Positions 26,063 through 34,206 of a stretch of 64,000 bases of DNA are shown piece after piece. Location: the NCBI RefSeq assembly GCF_000337455.1, contig NZ_AOIU01000028.1, positions 139,803 to 203,802 on the forward strand, in the 5' to 3' direction. The notes under the pieces were generated by a model. The model was not told the origin of the DNA and made no database searches. It saw only the letters and a program-made list of their open reading frames with translations. Source of the stretch: Halosimplex carlsbadense 2-9-1. GTDB lineage: Archaea; Halobacteriota; Halobacteria; Halobacteriales; Haloarculaceae. The first letter of the stretch is position 1. The number at the start of each line of letters is the position of its first letter. The translations under genes and the position numbers were made by a program.

Positions 26063-26953
26063 TTACCAGAATTTGAGGTTCGACTTGACTGCTTCGCGCT
26101 TCAGCTCCTGGATGTGCTCGGTCAGCGGGATGTCCTTCGGGCACACCTCGGTGCAGGAGAACTGGGTCTGACAGCGCCAGACGCCGTGTTCCTGCTCGAT
26201 GATCTCCAGTCGGTCTTCCTTCTGGATCTCGCCCTCCCGCTCGTCCATCGCGAACCGGTAGGCCTTGTTGATGGCCGCCGGGCCGAGGTACTCGTTGTCC
26301 CCCGCCGCGATGTTACACGAGGACATGCAGGCACCGCACCAGATACACCGCGTGGACATCTTGACTTTCTCGCGGTTCTCGGGGGTCTGGCGCTGTTCCT
26401 CGCGCTCGCCCTCCGGGAGTTCGTCGGGCTGGAAGTACGGCTCGACGGCCTCCATCTGCTCGTAGAAGTGCTCCATGTCCACGACGAGGTCCTTGACCAC
26501 GTCCTGGTGGGGGAGCGGCTCGATGCGGACCGGCCCTTCGAGGTCGGCCATCTGGGTCTTACAGCCGAGTCGCTGCTGACCGTTGACGAACAGCGCGTCG
26601 GAGCCACAGACCGCCTGCCGGCAGGAGTGGCGGAAGGTCAGCGACGAGTCGTAGTGGTCGCGGGCGTAGATCAGCGCGTCGAGGACGGTCATCCCCTTGA
26701 AGAAGGGGACGGAGAAGTCGTCGAAGCGCGGTTCGGACTTGCCCTCGACCTCCGGGTCGTAGCGGAACACCTTGATCCGGACGGTATCGTCGGCGTCGCG
26801 GACCTCCTCGCGGGCCTGCTCTTCGCGTTCGCGGGCCTCGGCGCGGGCTTCCTTCTCTGAGATCCGACGGTCTTGGGGCGACTGCTCGGCCGGTTCGGCC
26901 GTCTCGGCGTCGGTCTGCTCCTCGGTCTGCTCTTGTTCGATTTGTGTGCTCAT
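26063..26953 (-). CDS. sdhB: Succinate dehydrogenase/fumarate reductase iron-sulfur subunit
   Basis: The electron-transfer subunit has 296 aa with an acidic N-terminal extension of about 60 residues. The [2Fe-2S] site reads SCRQAVCGSD..LGC (about 135-160), with Asp at the third ligand position as in E. coli. The [4Fe-4S] site is CIWCGACMSSC near 225. The [3Fe-4S] site is CQTQFSCTEVCPKD near 275. The start overlaps the sdhD stop (ATGA). All cluster ligands are present. Confidence 0.95.
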   Translation of the reverse strand: MSTQIEQEQTEEQTDAETAEPAEQSPQDRRISEKEARAEAREREEQAREEVRDADDTVRIKVFRYDPEVEGKSEPRFDDFSVPFFKGMTVLDALIYARDHYDSSLTFRHSCRQAVCGSDALFVNGQQRLGCKTQMADLEGPVRIEPLPHQDVVKDLVVDMEHFYEQMEAVEPYFQPDELPEGEREEQRQTPENREKVKMSTRCIWCGACMSSCNIAAGDNEYLGPAAINKAYRFAMDEREGEIQKEDRLEIIEQEHGVWRCQTQFSCTEVCPKDIPLTEHIQELKREAVKSNLKFW

Positions 26954-27315
26954 AGTAGGTCGGTCATCGCGAGTGCCACGCGGGTTCCCTGGACGATCAG
27001 TGCTATGCTCGCCAGCGTCAAAACGGCCCCGACTGCTTTCTTGCGGGTACCGCTCAGGCCCTGGTTGACGAGGGCGTTGTAGACGCCGTTGACGCCGTGG
27101 AAGGTCGCGGTGACGAGGAACAGCCACATCGTGGCGAAGTAGCCGACCTGGCTCATCCGCGCCTGGCTACCGGCGAAGGTGATCTCGGCGGCGTGGTTGA
27201 CGAAGTGCAGCAGGAAGAAGTGGAAGGCGAGCACGCCGACCAGGAAGACTGCAGTCAGTCGCTGGAAGAGCCACTTGATACCGCCGCGCTCGAACGAGGA
27301 GTAGTGCTGTGCCAT
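26950..27315 (-). CDS. sdhD: Succinate dehydrogenase membrane subunit D
   Basis: This 121-aa anchor subunit has three transmembrane helices (about 18-38, 57-77, 92-115) with conserved His (LAFHFFLLHFVNHAAE near 31-42 and TATFHGVNGVY near 73) that would bind heme b or shape the quinone site. It is flanked by sdhC upstream (3-bp gap) and sdhB (ATGA overlap). Assignment of D rather than C follows the haloarchaeal order. Confidence 0.9.
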   Translation of the reverse strand: MAQHYSSFERGGIKWLFQRLTAVFLVGVLAFHFFLLHFVNHAAEITFAGSQARMSQVGYFATMWLFLVTATFHGVNGVYNALVNQGLSGTRKKAVGAVLTLASIALIVQGTRVALAMTDLL

Positions 27316-27318
27316 GAA

Positions 27319-27711
27319 TCACACCCCCGCGAGGAACGTCGGCACGCTCGCGACGACGATGGCGGCCGTCACGACGAGCGACGCGTAGAAGCTCTTGTCC
27401 TGATTTTCGAGTCCGAACCCGAGGTCGACGAAGAGTAGTCGAACCCCGTTGAGGATGTGGAAGACGGCCACCGAGAGGAGGCCGACCTCCAGCACGCGGA
27501 CGATCAGCAGTTCTTCCAGTCCCTGAAGCGTGTTCGTGTACACCGTCGGGTCACTGGCGGTGGCGGTGCTCAACACGGCGATATGCGTAAAGAGGTAGCC
27601 GACGAGCACCCACCCGGTGAACTTGTGGAAGATCCAGGCCCACATGCCCGGCTGGAACTCCCGCCACCGGCCGAAATCCTCGACCGCTCCGCGGTCGTAC
27701 GTTCCGCTCAT
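27319..27711 (-). CDS. sdhC: Succinate dehydrogenase cytochrome b subunit C
   Basis: This is the first gene of the operon. The 130-aa protein has three transmembrane helices (about 28-48, 70-90, 105-125). [19 protein letters not shown] near 28-46 and [14 protein letters not shown] near 83 carry the heme/quinone His residues of the SdhC family. The start [19 protein letters not shown] is typical of haloarchaeal SdhC. A possible TATA box (CTATAGT at 27737-27743 on the opposite strand reading) lies about 28 bp upstream. Confidence 0.92.
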   Translation of the reverse strand: MSGTYDRGAVEDFGRWREFQPGMWAWIFHKFTGWVLVGYLFTHIAVLSTATASDPTVYTNTLQGLEELLIVRVLEVGLLSVAVFHILNGVRLLFVDLGFGLENQDKSFYASLVVTAAIVVASVPTFLAGV

Positions 27712-27736
27712 ACAACGGGCGCAATGGTAGCAGGGG

Positions 27737-27743
27737 CTATAGT
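27737..27743 (-). promoter_or_regulatory. TATA-like box for sdhCDBA
   Basis: Minus-strand ACTATAG is centred about 29 bp before the sdhC ATG. The spacing fits a leaderless transcript; the match to consensus is moderate. Confidence 0.4.
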
Positions 27744-27941
27744 AGTTTCTACACCGACCCGCCTCGGCCGTCGAACACGTTCACACACGTCCACAGGTCG
27801 CCGGGTTCGGTGGGCGTTCCGGGGATTTTCGCCGGGACATCCGGCCGACGTACCACTCGGCTGTCAGCGGTCGCGCCCGCGGGCCGGCGTCGCTCGCTCG
27901 CGCGCGACCACGGGCGAACCGCGCCCGTTCGCGCGGCGTCC

Positions 27942-28988
27942 TCACTCGGCCGCGCTGGACGCCGTCGGGTCACGGGACGGGTCCGGGCCGCCGCTGCGTT
28001 CGATGGCGTCGAGCGTGTCGCCGTCGAGTTTGACGAGGTGACAGAGCGGGTTGCCGGGGTAGACGACGGGGTTTTCGAGGATGCCGACGAGCAGGCCGGT
28101 AAAGGGCGCCTCGACGTGGGCCCGTTCGGTCTTGAAGGGGTTGGCGATCGTGCAGATCGTCTCGCCCTCGCGGACGACGCCGCCGCGGGCGGCGTGCATG
28201 TCGACGAGGCCGCCGGCGTCGGCGCGCAGCCAGGTCTTGTCACTGGAGCCCTCCACGATCGTCCGCCAGCCGGGCCAGCGGACGCGTTCGGTGGGTAACA
28301 GTCCGAACTCGGCGAGGACGCTCTCGACGCCGACCAGGGCCCGGTCGATGAACTCCCGCTGGAAGCGGTGAGCTTCGCCCATCTCGATGGTGATCGTGGC
28401 GGTGCCGCGCTCGCTGGCCTCCCGCCTGAGGGTTCCGTCCGGCCCCTGTCCGTCGATGATGACGTTCGAGGCGAACGCCTTGGCGACGCGGGCGACCGAC
28501 GGGTCGGCCATGTCGGCGCGGGCGTGCAGCATGTTCGTCCGGCCCCGGGTGGAGGTGTGCAGGTCCAGCCCCACGTCGCAGGGTTCGACGAAGTTGTCGA
28601 AGATGCGCCGGGCCATCCGCTTGGCGCTGGTCGACCCCGCTTTGCCGGGGAACGACCGGTTGAGGTCGCGGTCGTAGACGGGGAGGTAGCGCTCCTGGGC
28701 GATGAACCCGGGGACGTTCAAGACGGGGAGACAGATGAGCGTGCCCCGGAGGTCGCTCAGGTCCCACTCGTGGGCCACCTCGCGGACGACCTCGACGCCG
28801 TTGAGTTCGTCGCCGTGGGCGGCGGCGCTGAGGAACGCGGTCGGTCCCGGCTCCTCACCGACGACGATCGTGACGGGGATCCTGACGGGATCGCCGAGAT
28901 AGGTCTCGCTGACGGTGTAGCGCACGTTGGCCCGCTCACCCGGGTCGACCCGACCGCCGTCGTAGGTGAACGGCTCGGCCTCGTCCAT
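27942..28988 (-). CDS. Succinylglutamate desuccinylase/aspartoacylase (M14) family protein
   Basis: This predicted zinc-dependent deacylase or carboxypeptidase-fold enzyme has 348 aa. The zinc-site His-Asp/Glu pair is SAAAHGDELNGVEV near 53-60, and the distal His is in DLHTSTRGRTN near 140. ITIEMGEAHRF near 200 holds the conserved Glu of the family. The C-terminal part (about 245-330) is the beta domain with a biotinyl-like/hybrid motif (IANPFKTERAHVEAPFTGLLVGI). The ATG at 28988 is chosen over a GTG three codons upstream. It is divergent from a RimK-like ligase fusion, which suggests a common substrate (Glu-containing conjugates). Confidence 0.87.
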   Translation of the reverse strand: MDEAEPFTYDGGRVDPGERANVRYTVSETYLGDPVRIPVTIVVGEEPGPTAFLSAAAHGDELNGVEVVREVAHEWDLSDLRGTLICLPVLNVPGFIAQERYLPVYDRDLNRSFPGKAGSTSAKRMARRIFDNFVEPCDVGLDLHTSTRGRTNMLHARADMADPSVARVAKAFASNVIIDGQGPDGTLRREASERGTATITIEMGEAHRFQREFIDRALVGVESVLAEFGLLPTERVRWPGWRTIVEGSSDKTWLRADAGGLVDMHAARGGVVREGETICTIANPFKTERAHVEAPFTGLLVGILENPVVYPGNPLCHLVKLDGDTLDAIERSGGPDPSRDPTASSAAE

Positions 28989-29201
28989 ATCTCCCACTGC
29001 GCCCGGGGGTTGAAACGTGTGGCGACCCGGGGTTGCGAGCCCGCTCCGGGATCGCGAACGGGCCCTCCCTGGCTCGCGCTCCGCCGACGCGCTCCCGGTT
29101 CGCGGCCGACCGCATCGTTGTTTTCAGTTTCGCCGTCAGATCGCCGCGCTGGCCCGATACGGGACCGTTAGTACTTTCGGCCGGCCCGGTGACGTTGGGG
29201 T

Positions 29202-30545
29202 ATGACGACTTCTGACTCCGTTTCGGTGGGGGTGTTGAGCCTGCACAACAGCAAGGAGACCAAGGCGATCCTCAACGCCGTCGACGCGCTGGGCCACGAC
29301 CCCGAGTGGTTGCGCCGCGAGAACACGACGCTCCGCGTCGAAGGGTCGGAGCCGAAGCTCGAACCCGAGGTGGACGTGATCGCCAACCGCCTCCTCCTGT
29401 CGAAGTCGACCGAGCCCTGCGAGGAGATGGGGCTGGCCAACACCTTCGAACAGCTCGTCCCGATGCTCAACGAGCCGGCGAAGACGCTCACCTCGATGCA
29501 CAAGGTCGCGTCGGCCGTCGCGCTCTCGGAGGCCGACGTGCAGGTACCGGACGCGCTGCTGGCGCTGTCGTCGGACCGGCTGAACCTCGAACGCGAGCAG
29601 TTCGGCGAGGAGGCGGTGTACAAGACCGCCATCGGGACCAACGGCGGCGGCACTTGGAAGGTCGACGCGACCGAACGGGTCAACGCCCGCGTCGGCAACC
29701 GCTACGCGTTCCTCCAGAAGCTGCTCGAACGGGGCGACGTGCCCACGCGAGACCTGCGCGTCTACGTCGTCGGCGGCGAGGTCGTCGGCTCGATGTTCCG
29801 CTACGCGCCCGACAACGAGTGGCGGACCAACGTCGCGCTGGGCGGCCGCGTCGAGGACGCCGCCGGCGAGGTCGACGAGGCCGTCATCGACACGGCCCAG
29901 ACCGCCGTCGAGGCGGTCGGCCTGGACTACGCCGGCGTCGACCTGATGGAAGGCGAGGACGGCTGGTACGTCCTCGAAGTCAACCCCACCGCGGGCTTCA
30001 AGGGCCTGTTCGACGCGACGGGGACGAGCCCAGCGCCGTACATCGCGGGGCTGGCCGTCGAGCGCGCCGGCGGCAGCGTCGACTCCGAGCGGGTCGAGGA
30101 GCTGTCGAGCTTCCTCGACGACTCGGTGCCCGCCTGCAAACCGCCGTCGGTCTCGTCGGGGGTCGCGGACTCGCTGGTCATCGGCTACACGGAAGAGGTG
30201 CTGATCAGCGGGACCAAGGGCTCCGAGTCGGTCGTCGCGAAGTCCGACACCGGTGCGACCCGGACGAGCATCGACACACGCCTCGCGGCTGACATCGGTG
30301 CCGGCCCGATCAAGTCGATCACGAAGGTCCGGTCGGGCTCGAACAAGTCCTCCAAGAGCCGCCCGCTCGTGGACGTGGTCGTCGGCGTCGGCGGCACCCG
30401 CCACACCGTCACCGCCAGCGTCGAGGACCGCAGCCACATGAACTACCCCGTCATCCTCGGCCGCGACATCCTCGGCGACTACCAGGTCGACGTGTCCCGC
30501 CAGGCCGACCGCGAGTCCGACGCCGAAGTCGAGTCCGAGGAGTAA
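29202..30545 (+). CDS. RimK-type ATP-grasp ligase fused to a RimB/Zn-protease-like domain
   Basis: The 447-aa protein has two parts. Residues of about 1-295 are an ATP-grasp ligase of the RimK type: an N-terminal pre-ATP domain, the ATP-binding VYKTAIGTNGGGTWKVDA near 145, LRVYVVGGEVVGSMFR near 187 and the metal site YAGVDLMEGEDGWYVLEVNPTAGFKGL near 245-270. Residues of about 325-440 form a retropepsin-like ATP-dependent zinc protease domain (DUF785/RimB) with AKSDTGATRTS at 347-357 (Asp349) and SHMNYPVILGRDIL near 412. RimK enzymes add glutamate or other residues to proteins or cofactors, while the second domain may cut such bonds. A short acidic tail follows. It is divergent from a desuccinylase-like gene. 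Confidence 0.88.
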   Translation: MTTSDSVSVGVLSLHNSKETKAILNAVDALGHDPEWLRRENTTLRVEGSEPKLEPEVDVIANRLLLSKSTEPCEEMGLANTFEQLVPMLNEPAKTLTSMHKVASAVALSEADVQVPDALLALSSDRLNLEREQFGEEAVYKTAIGTNGGGTWKVDATERVNARVGNRYAFLQKLLERGDVPTRDLRVYVVGGEVVGSMFRYAPDNEWRTNVALGGRVEDAAGEVDEAVIDTAQTAVEAVGLDYAGVDLMEGEDGWYVLEVNPTAGFKGLFDATGTSPAPYIAGLAVERAGGSVDSERVEELSSFLDDSVPACKPPSVSSGVADSLVIGYTEEVLISGTKGSESVVAKSDTGATRTSIDTRLAADIGAGPIKSITKVRSGSNKSSKSRPLVDVVVGVGGTRHTVTASVEDRSHMNYPVILGRDILGDYQVDVSRQADRESDAEVESEE

Positions 30546-30586
30546 CCGCGCGCTTTCGTTTCGCGTCCCCGCTCTCTGTCCTGCTC

Positions 30587-30904
30587 TCAGTCCCCGCCCG
30601 CGATCGCCTCGGCGAGCGACCGCGCCGTCGCCACGCGCTCGTCGGCTGCGTCGTCGCCCGTCCCGTCGACGTTGCCGAGCAGTTCGGTGACGTGACCGAC
30701 CCGCTCGCGAACGGTCTCCTCGTCACCTCCACCGCCACTCGCCAGTTTCGCGGCGTCGCCGGCGACCGCCTGCGCCTCGCCGATCCACCGGCTCGCCGTC
30801 CGGTCGACCGGCCGCTCCTCGGTCGCTTCGAGTTCCGCGTGGAGCCGTTCGACGCGCTCCGCGAGTGAGTCGCCACCGCCGCTCACATCGGCGTCGTCGC
30901 CCAC
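30587..30904 (-). CDS. Small helical hypothetical protein
   Basis: The 105-aa soluble protein starts with GTG. It consists of charged helices (SLAERVERLHAELEATEE, RTASRWIGEAQAVAGDAAKLA, ETVRERVGHVTELLGNVD), flexible Gly/Asp linkers and no Cys. It looks like a helical bundle or coiled-coil protein. It follows the DNA glycosylase gene by 3 bp on the same strand, so they are probably one transcript. Function unknown. Confidence 0.7.
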   Translation of the reverse strand: MGDDADVSGGGDSLAERVERLHAELEATEERPVDRTASRWIGEAQAVAGDAAKLASGGGGDEETVRERVGHVTELLGNVDGTGDDAADERVATARSLAEAIAGGD

Positions 30905-30907
30905 GAT

Positions 30908-31486
30908 TCACCCCTCCACCGCGCGCCAGAGGTAGCAACTGGCGTAACTGCGGTAGGGCCGCCAGCGCTCGGCGGCGTCGGTCATCTCCGCTCTGGTCAT
31001 CTCGGCGTCGAACAGCCGGTCCATCCCCTTGCGGATGCCGAGGTCGCCGACGGGAAACACGTCCTCGCGACCGAGCGCGAACATCAGGAACATGTCGGCG
31101 GTCCACGGCCCGATACCGTGGATGTCGGTCAGCTCGGCCCTGACGGCGTCGTCGCTCGTGTCGGCGAAGGTGTCACGGTCCCACTCGCGGGTCAGGAACG
31201 CGCTCGCCGCGCTCTTGGCGTAGTCGGCCTTCGCCTCGGAGAGCCCGGCCTCGTGGAGGGTGGCGTAGTCGGCCTCGACGATGGCCTCGGGCGTCACCTC
31301 GACGGCCTCGAACAGCCGCTCGCGGATGGCCGCGGCGGCGTCCATCGACACCTGCTGGCGGATCAGCGAGACGACCAGTCGCTCGAAGCAGTCGTCGGCC
31401 GGCTCGATGGAGACGGCACCGTGCTCGTCGACGACCGGCCCGAGCACCTCGTCGGCGGCGAGTGCATCGATAGGGTCCGCTGTCAT
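30908..31486 (-). CDS. DNA-3-methyladenine glycosylase-like HhH-GPD protein
   Basis: This base-excision repair enzyme of the HhH-GPD superfamily has 192 aa. The helix-hairpin-helix reads LTDIHGIGPWTADMFLMFAL near 124, and the catalytic Asp lies in VFPVGDLGIRKGMDRLF near 150. SLIRQQVSMDAAAAIRERLF near 41 is the typical AlkA-type start of the core. The N-terminal AlkA domain is absent, as in short archaeal members. The frame is open upstream past 31486 into cysE, but this ATG gives the compact family size. The lesion specificity is presumed to be alkylated purines. Confidence 0.85.
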   Translation of the reverse strand: MTADPIDALAADEVLGPVVDEHGAVSIEPADDCFERLVVSLIRQQVSMDAAAAIRERLFEAVEVTPEAIVEADYATLHEAGLSEAKADYAKSAASAFLTREWDRDTFADTSDDAVRAELTDIHGIGPWTADMFLMFALGREDVFPVGDLGIRKGMDRLFDAEMTRAEMTDAAERWRPYRSYASCYLWRAVEG

Positions 31487-31544
31487 CGCCCGACCGTCGG
31501 GGACGGGACGACATGGGGGTTTCGGAGACCCGTACGGCGTCCGG

Positions 31545-32249
31545 TCAACTCGCGCCCGCCGCGCCGCAGCAAGCCGGCGGCTCCGGCGGCGTCGCCGCCT
31601 CCTCGTCGGTGTCGTCGTCCGACTCGTCGCCCGTCGACCGGTCGTCTGCTCCGGTCGGTCGCTCGTCTGTCTCGGCCGCGGCCGCCTCGGGCTCGGGGGT
31701 CTCCTCCACCGGCTCGACCGGTTCGCCGTTCTCGCTGTCACCGCCGTCGACGACCTCGGCGGGGTTGCCGACCACGGTCGCGCCCGGCGGCACGTCGTCG
31801 ACGACGACGGCACCGGCACCCACGGACGCGTCGTCACCGATCGTGATATCGCCGACGAGGGTCGCGTTGGCCCCCAGCGTCACGCGGTCGCCGACGGTCG
31901 GGTGCCGTTTCACCGGTCGCGGGTCGTCGCCGCCCAGCGTCACGCCGTGGTACATCGCCACGTCGTCGCCGACTTCGGCCGTCTCGCCGATGACGACGCC
32001 CATCCCGTGGTCGACGAAGACCCGACGCCCGAGGTCGGCACCGGGGTGGATCTCCACACCGGTGAGAAAGCGAGTGAGCTGGGAGACGAGTCGGGCAGTG
32101 AAGTGAAAGTCACGGGTCCACAACCAGTGGGCCAGTCGATAGGCCCAGACGGCGTGGAGGCCGGCGTAGAGCAGTACCTCGGCGCCGCTCTTGGCGGCGG
32201 GGTCGGTCTCGCGGGCTGTGCGAACGTCCTCTCGGAGTCTGTCGAACAT
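31545..32249 (-). CDS. cysE: Serine O-acetyltransferase
   Basis: The enzyme acetylates serine with acetyl-CoA, the first step to cysteine. The 234-aa protein has an N-terminal helical part ([22 protein letters not shown]) and left-handed beta-helix hexapeptide repeats from about 65 to 165 ([68 protein letters not shown]). The catalytic His are in DHGMG and MYHGVTLGG. It is followed by a 55-residue acidic and Pro-rich tail ending CCGAAGAS that is not in the bacterial enzyme. It shares its orientation with the upstream acyl-CoA dehydrogenase but is 685 bp away from it. Confidence 0.93.
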   Translation of the reverse strand: MFDRLREDVRTARETDPAAKSGAEVLLYAGLHAVWAYRLAHWLWTRDFHFTARLVSQLTRFLTGVEIHPGADLGRRVFVDHGMGVVIGETAEVGDDVAMYHGVTLGGDDPRPVKRHPTVGDRVTLGANATLVGDITIGDDASVGAGAVVVDDVPPGATVVGNPAEVVDGGDSENGEPVEPVEETPEPEAAAAETDERPTGADDRSTGDESDDDTDEEAATPPEPPACCGAAGAS

Positions 32250-32547
32250 TGTGGGTGGTCCGTGTCGTGGGTCGGCAGGTGTCGCGGTGGTCGGCGGCGT
32301 CGATGCGGACGAGAAAGCGCGGGCGCTCAACAACAGTGTCGCCGAACGATGTTCGGCTGGTCGTGTCCCGTGCGACCGGACGAACGCGAGCGCCCGAGAT
32401 GCATAGTTCGAGTTCGATTTGCCAGCGGCTTAAATTACCCGACCCGCTCTAGGCGTCGCTACGTTCGTTTGTGTCGTGTTGAGTTTGCACTTTCGAGTCC
32501 GCTCTCTAGCGGTTCTCGGGATCGCATTCGGCAGCAGACGGTGAAAT

Positions 32548-32619
32548 CCCTCGACCCGCTCGCTGACTGGAATCGCTACCTCACGAGACAACAAGCGGCG
32601 AAAGCCCTCGACCCGCTCG
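32548..32619. repeat. Two direct copies of a 15-bp motif, 57 bp apart
   Basis: CCCTCGACCCGCTCG occurs at 32548-32562 and 32605-32619, each preceded by a related GTGAAAT/CGAAAG stretch. A similar sequence (ATGAAGCCCTCGGCACGCTCG) is at 49724-49744. This looks like one diverged noncoding repeat family. Confidence 0.6.
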
Positions 32620-32696
32620 TTCACGGGTCGTTGCACTCCCCGTTCGCATGTCGAGGCGCTCGCTTCGCTCGCGCCTCGCACTCGCGGTCGCTGTCT

Positions 32697-32717
32697 CTGA
32701 AAATCGGAGATTTTCAG
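32697..32717. repeat. Perfect 9-bp inverted repeat with 3-bp loop
   Basis: CTGAAAATC-GGA-GATTTTCAG forms a perfect hairpin, unusually AT-rich for this region. It lies in the noncoding stretch between acyl-CoA dehydrogenase and cysE. Confidence 0.75.
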
Positions 32718-32725
32718 GATCGGGC

Positions 32726-32791
32726 GAGAGCACAGCTCTCGCAGACATCGCGAATCTCCGATTCGCTCAGTGACGAGAGAGCTGTGCTCTC
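32726..32791. repeat. 15-bp perfect inverted repeat enclosing a 7-bp hairpin
   Basis: GAGAGCACAGCTCTC at 32726-32740 has its exact complement at 32777-32791. Between them GCGAATC-TCC-GATTCGC (32750-32766) is another perfect inverted repeat. Together they fold into a long stem with an internal hairpin, in both DNA strands and in any transcript. Confidence 0.85.
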
Positions 32792-32804
32792 TCGAACCAA
32801 GCGG

Positions 32805-32829
32805 GATATCCGCGCTCTCCGCACCGCCC
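32805..32829 (+). repeat. 25-bp block shared with 49760-49784 (copy 1)
   Basis: The block beginning GATATCCGCGCTCTCC is identical over 25 bp to that at 49760-49784 in another noncoding region. A 13-bp block CTCGCGGTCGCTG precedes both, 111 bp upstream here but only 6 bp there. The extra spacing in this copy is filled by the nested hairpins. Confidence 0.75.
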
Positions 32830-32934
32830 GCTCACGGCAACGCCGTTCGCTTCGAGGCGCTGCGCGCCTCGCACCGCTCGACAGCGCGCGCCGTCCAGTA
32901 AATTCACCGAGTAGTCACCGAGACCGCAGGGGAG

Positions 32935-34092
32935 TCAGACCATGCCCTTCCCGAGCAGTTCGCGGGCGATGATGTTCTTCTGGATCTCGGTGGTGCCCTC
33001 GTAGATCTGGGTGATCTTGGCGTCGCGGTAGAACCGCTCGACGTCGAAGTCGTTGACGTAGCCGGCGCCGCCGTGGATCTGGACGGCCTCGTCGGCCACG
33101 TCGACGGCGACGCGGGAGGCGTACTCCTTGGCCATCGAGGCCAGCTGGGTGAGCTGGTCGTCGGCGTGGTCGACGCTCCAGCCCGATTTGTAGGTCAGCA
33201 TGCGCGCGGCCTCGGTCTTCGTGTGCATGTCGGCGAGCTTGTGCTGGATGGCCTGGAACTCGCTGATCGGGCGGTCGAACTGCTCGCGCTCCTGGGCGTA
33301 GTCGAGGGCGCGCTCGGCGGCGCCTCTGGCGATGCCGACGCCCTGGGCGGCCACCGCGGTGCGGGTCTCGTCGAAAAACTGCATGAGCTGGAGGAAGCCC
33401 GCCCCGCGGGTCCCGAGGAGGTTCTCCTCGGGGACGCGCACGTCGTCGAACAGCAACTCCGCGGTGTCGGAGGCGCGGATCCCGAGCTTCCCGGTGATCT
33501 TCTCGGCCTCGAACCCGTCGCGGTCCGACTCGACGACGATCTGCGAGAAGCCGTTGTACCGGCCCTCCGCGTCGGGGTCGGTCTCGCAGAGGACGACGAA
33601 GAAGTCGCCGACCGAGCCGTTGGTGATCCACATCTTCGACCCGTCGATGACCCACTCGTCGCCGTCCTTCTCGGCGCTCGTGGAGACCGACGACACGTCC
33701 GAACCCACGTCGGGTTCGCTGATGGCCGAACCCATGATGGCCTCGCCCTCCGCGACGGGGCGCAGGTACTCCTCCTTTTGCTCCTCGGTGCCGAACTCGA
33801 CGAGGGCGTCGGCGCCGAACGCGGCCGACGAGATGGAGAGCCCGATCCCCGGGTCGGCGGCGAACAGCTCCTCGACGATGACGATGTTGGTCAGGTAGTC
33901 GTAGCCGACGCCCCCGTATTCGAGGGGTACGTTGGCCCCCACGAGCCCAAGCTCGGCGGCCTCCTCGACCAGGTCGTGTGGGAACTTCTCTTCGGTGTCG
34001 TACTCCGTGGCGACCGGTCTGATCTCGTTGTCGGCGAAGCGACGGACTTCGTCGCGGACTTGCTGTTGCTCGTCTGAGAGTGCGAAGTCCAT
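32935..34092 (-). CDS. Acyl-CoA dehydrogenase
   Basis: This FAD-dependent acyl-CoA dehydrogenase has 385 aa, beginning [24 protein letters not shown]. It shows the family blocks [15 protein letters not shown] near 128, SKMWITNG near 155, [12 protein letters not shown] near 205, [13 protein letters not shown] near 275 and [22 protein letters not shown] near 340. The catalytic base region is IYEGTTEIQ near 366. It is divergent from the fused beta-oxidation gene at 34207 (114 bp between starts), so the pair probably works together in acyl-CoA breakdown. Confidence 0.92.
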   Translation of the reverse strand: MDFALSDEQQQVRDEVRRFADNEIRPVATEYDTEEKFPHDLVEEAAELGLVGANVPLEYGGVGYDYLTNIVIVEELFAADPGIGLSISSAAFGADALVEFGTEEQKEEYLRPVAEGEAIMGSAISEPDVGSDVSSVSTSAEKDGDEWVIDGSKMWITNGSVGDFFVVLCETDPDAEGRYNGFSQIVVESDRDGFEAEKITGKLGIRASDTAELLFDDVRVPEENLLGTRGAGFLQLMQFFDETRTAVAAQGVGIARGAAERALDYAQEREQFDRPISEFQAIQHKLADMHTKTEAARMLTYKSGWSVDHADDQLTQLASMAKEYASRVAVDVADEAVQIHGGAGYVNDFDVERFYRDAKITQIYEGTTEIQKNIIARELLGKGMV

Positions 34093-34206
34093 GCGTCATA
34101 TGTCATCGTCTGTCATACATAACGCTTCGTAATCAACGATCAACTCGTCGAGCGTTTACCGGCGAGAGAAACCTTGAAACGGGAGCCGAGCCAGGTTGCA
34201 CACGTC

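Larger units (their letters stand above)
32250..32934. other. 685-bp noncoding region with repeats and nested inverted repeats
   Basis: No credible gene is present. On the minus strand a TATA-like TTTAAG near 32430 may serve cysE. From about 32520 the sequence changes style: two copies of CCCTCGACCCGCTCG (32548-32562, 32605-32619), alternating cgctcg motifs, several perfect inverted repeats and a 25-bp block shared with 49760-49784. These are listed separately. The rest shows nothing else I can name. Confidence 0.6.

Noticed and set aside
32520..32920. CRISPR array suspected from repeated 15-bp units
   Set aside because: There are only two exact copies, no regular spacers, and no cas genes nearby. 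The structure is an inverted-repeat region instead.
32249..32972. Plus-strand reading frame through the cysE leader and noncoding region
   Set aside because: The peptide is Arg/Ser-rich and changes through the hairpins, and no start with a promoter is visible. I treat the region as noncoding.
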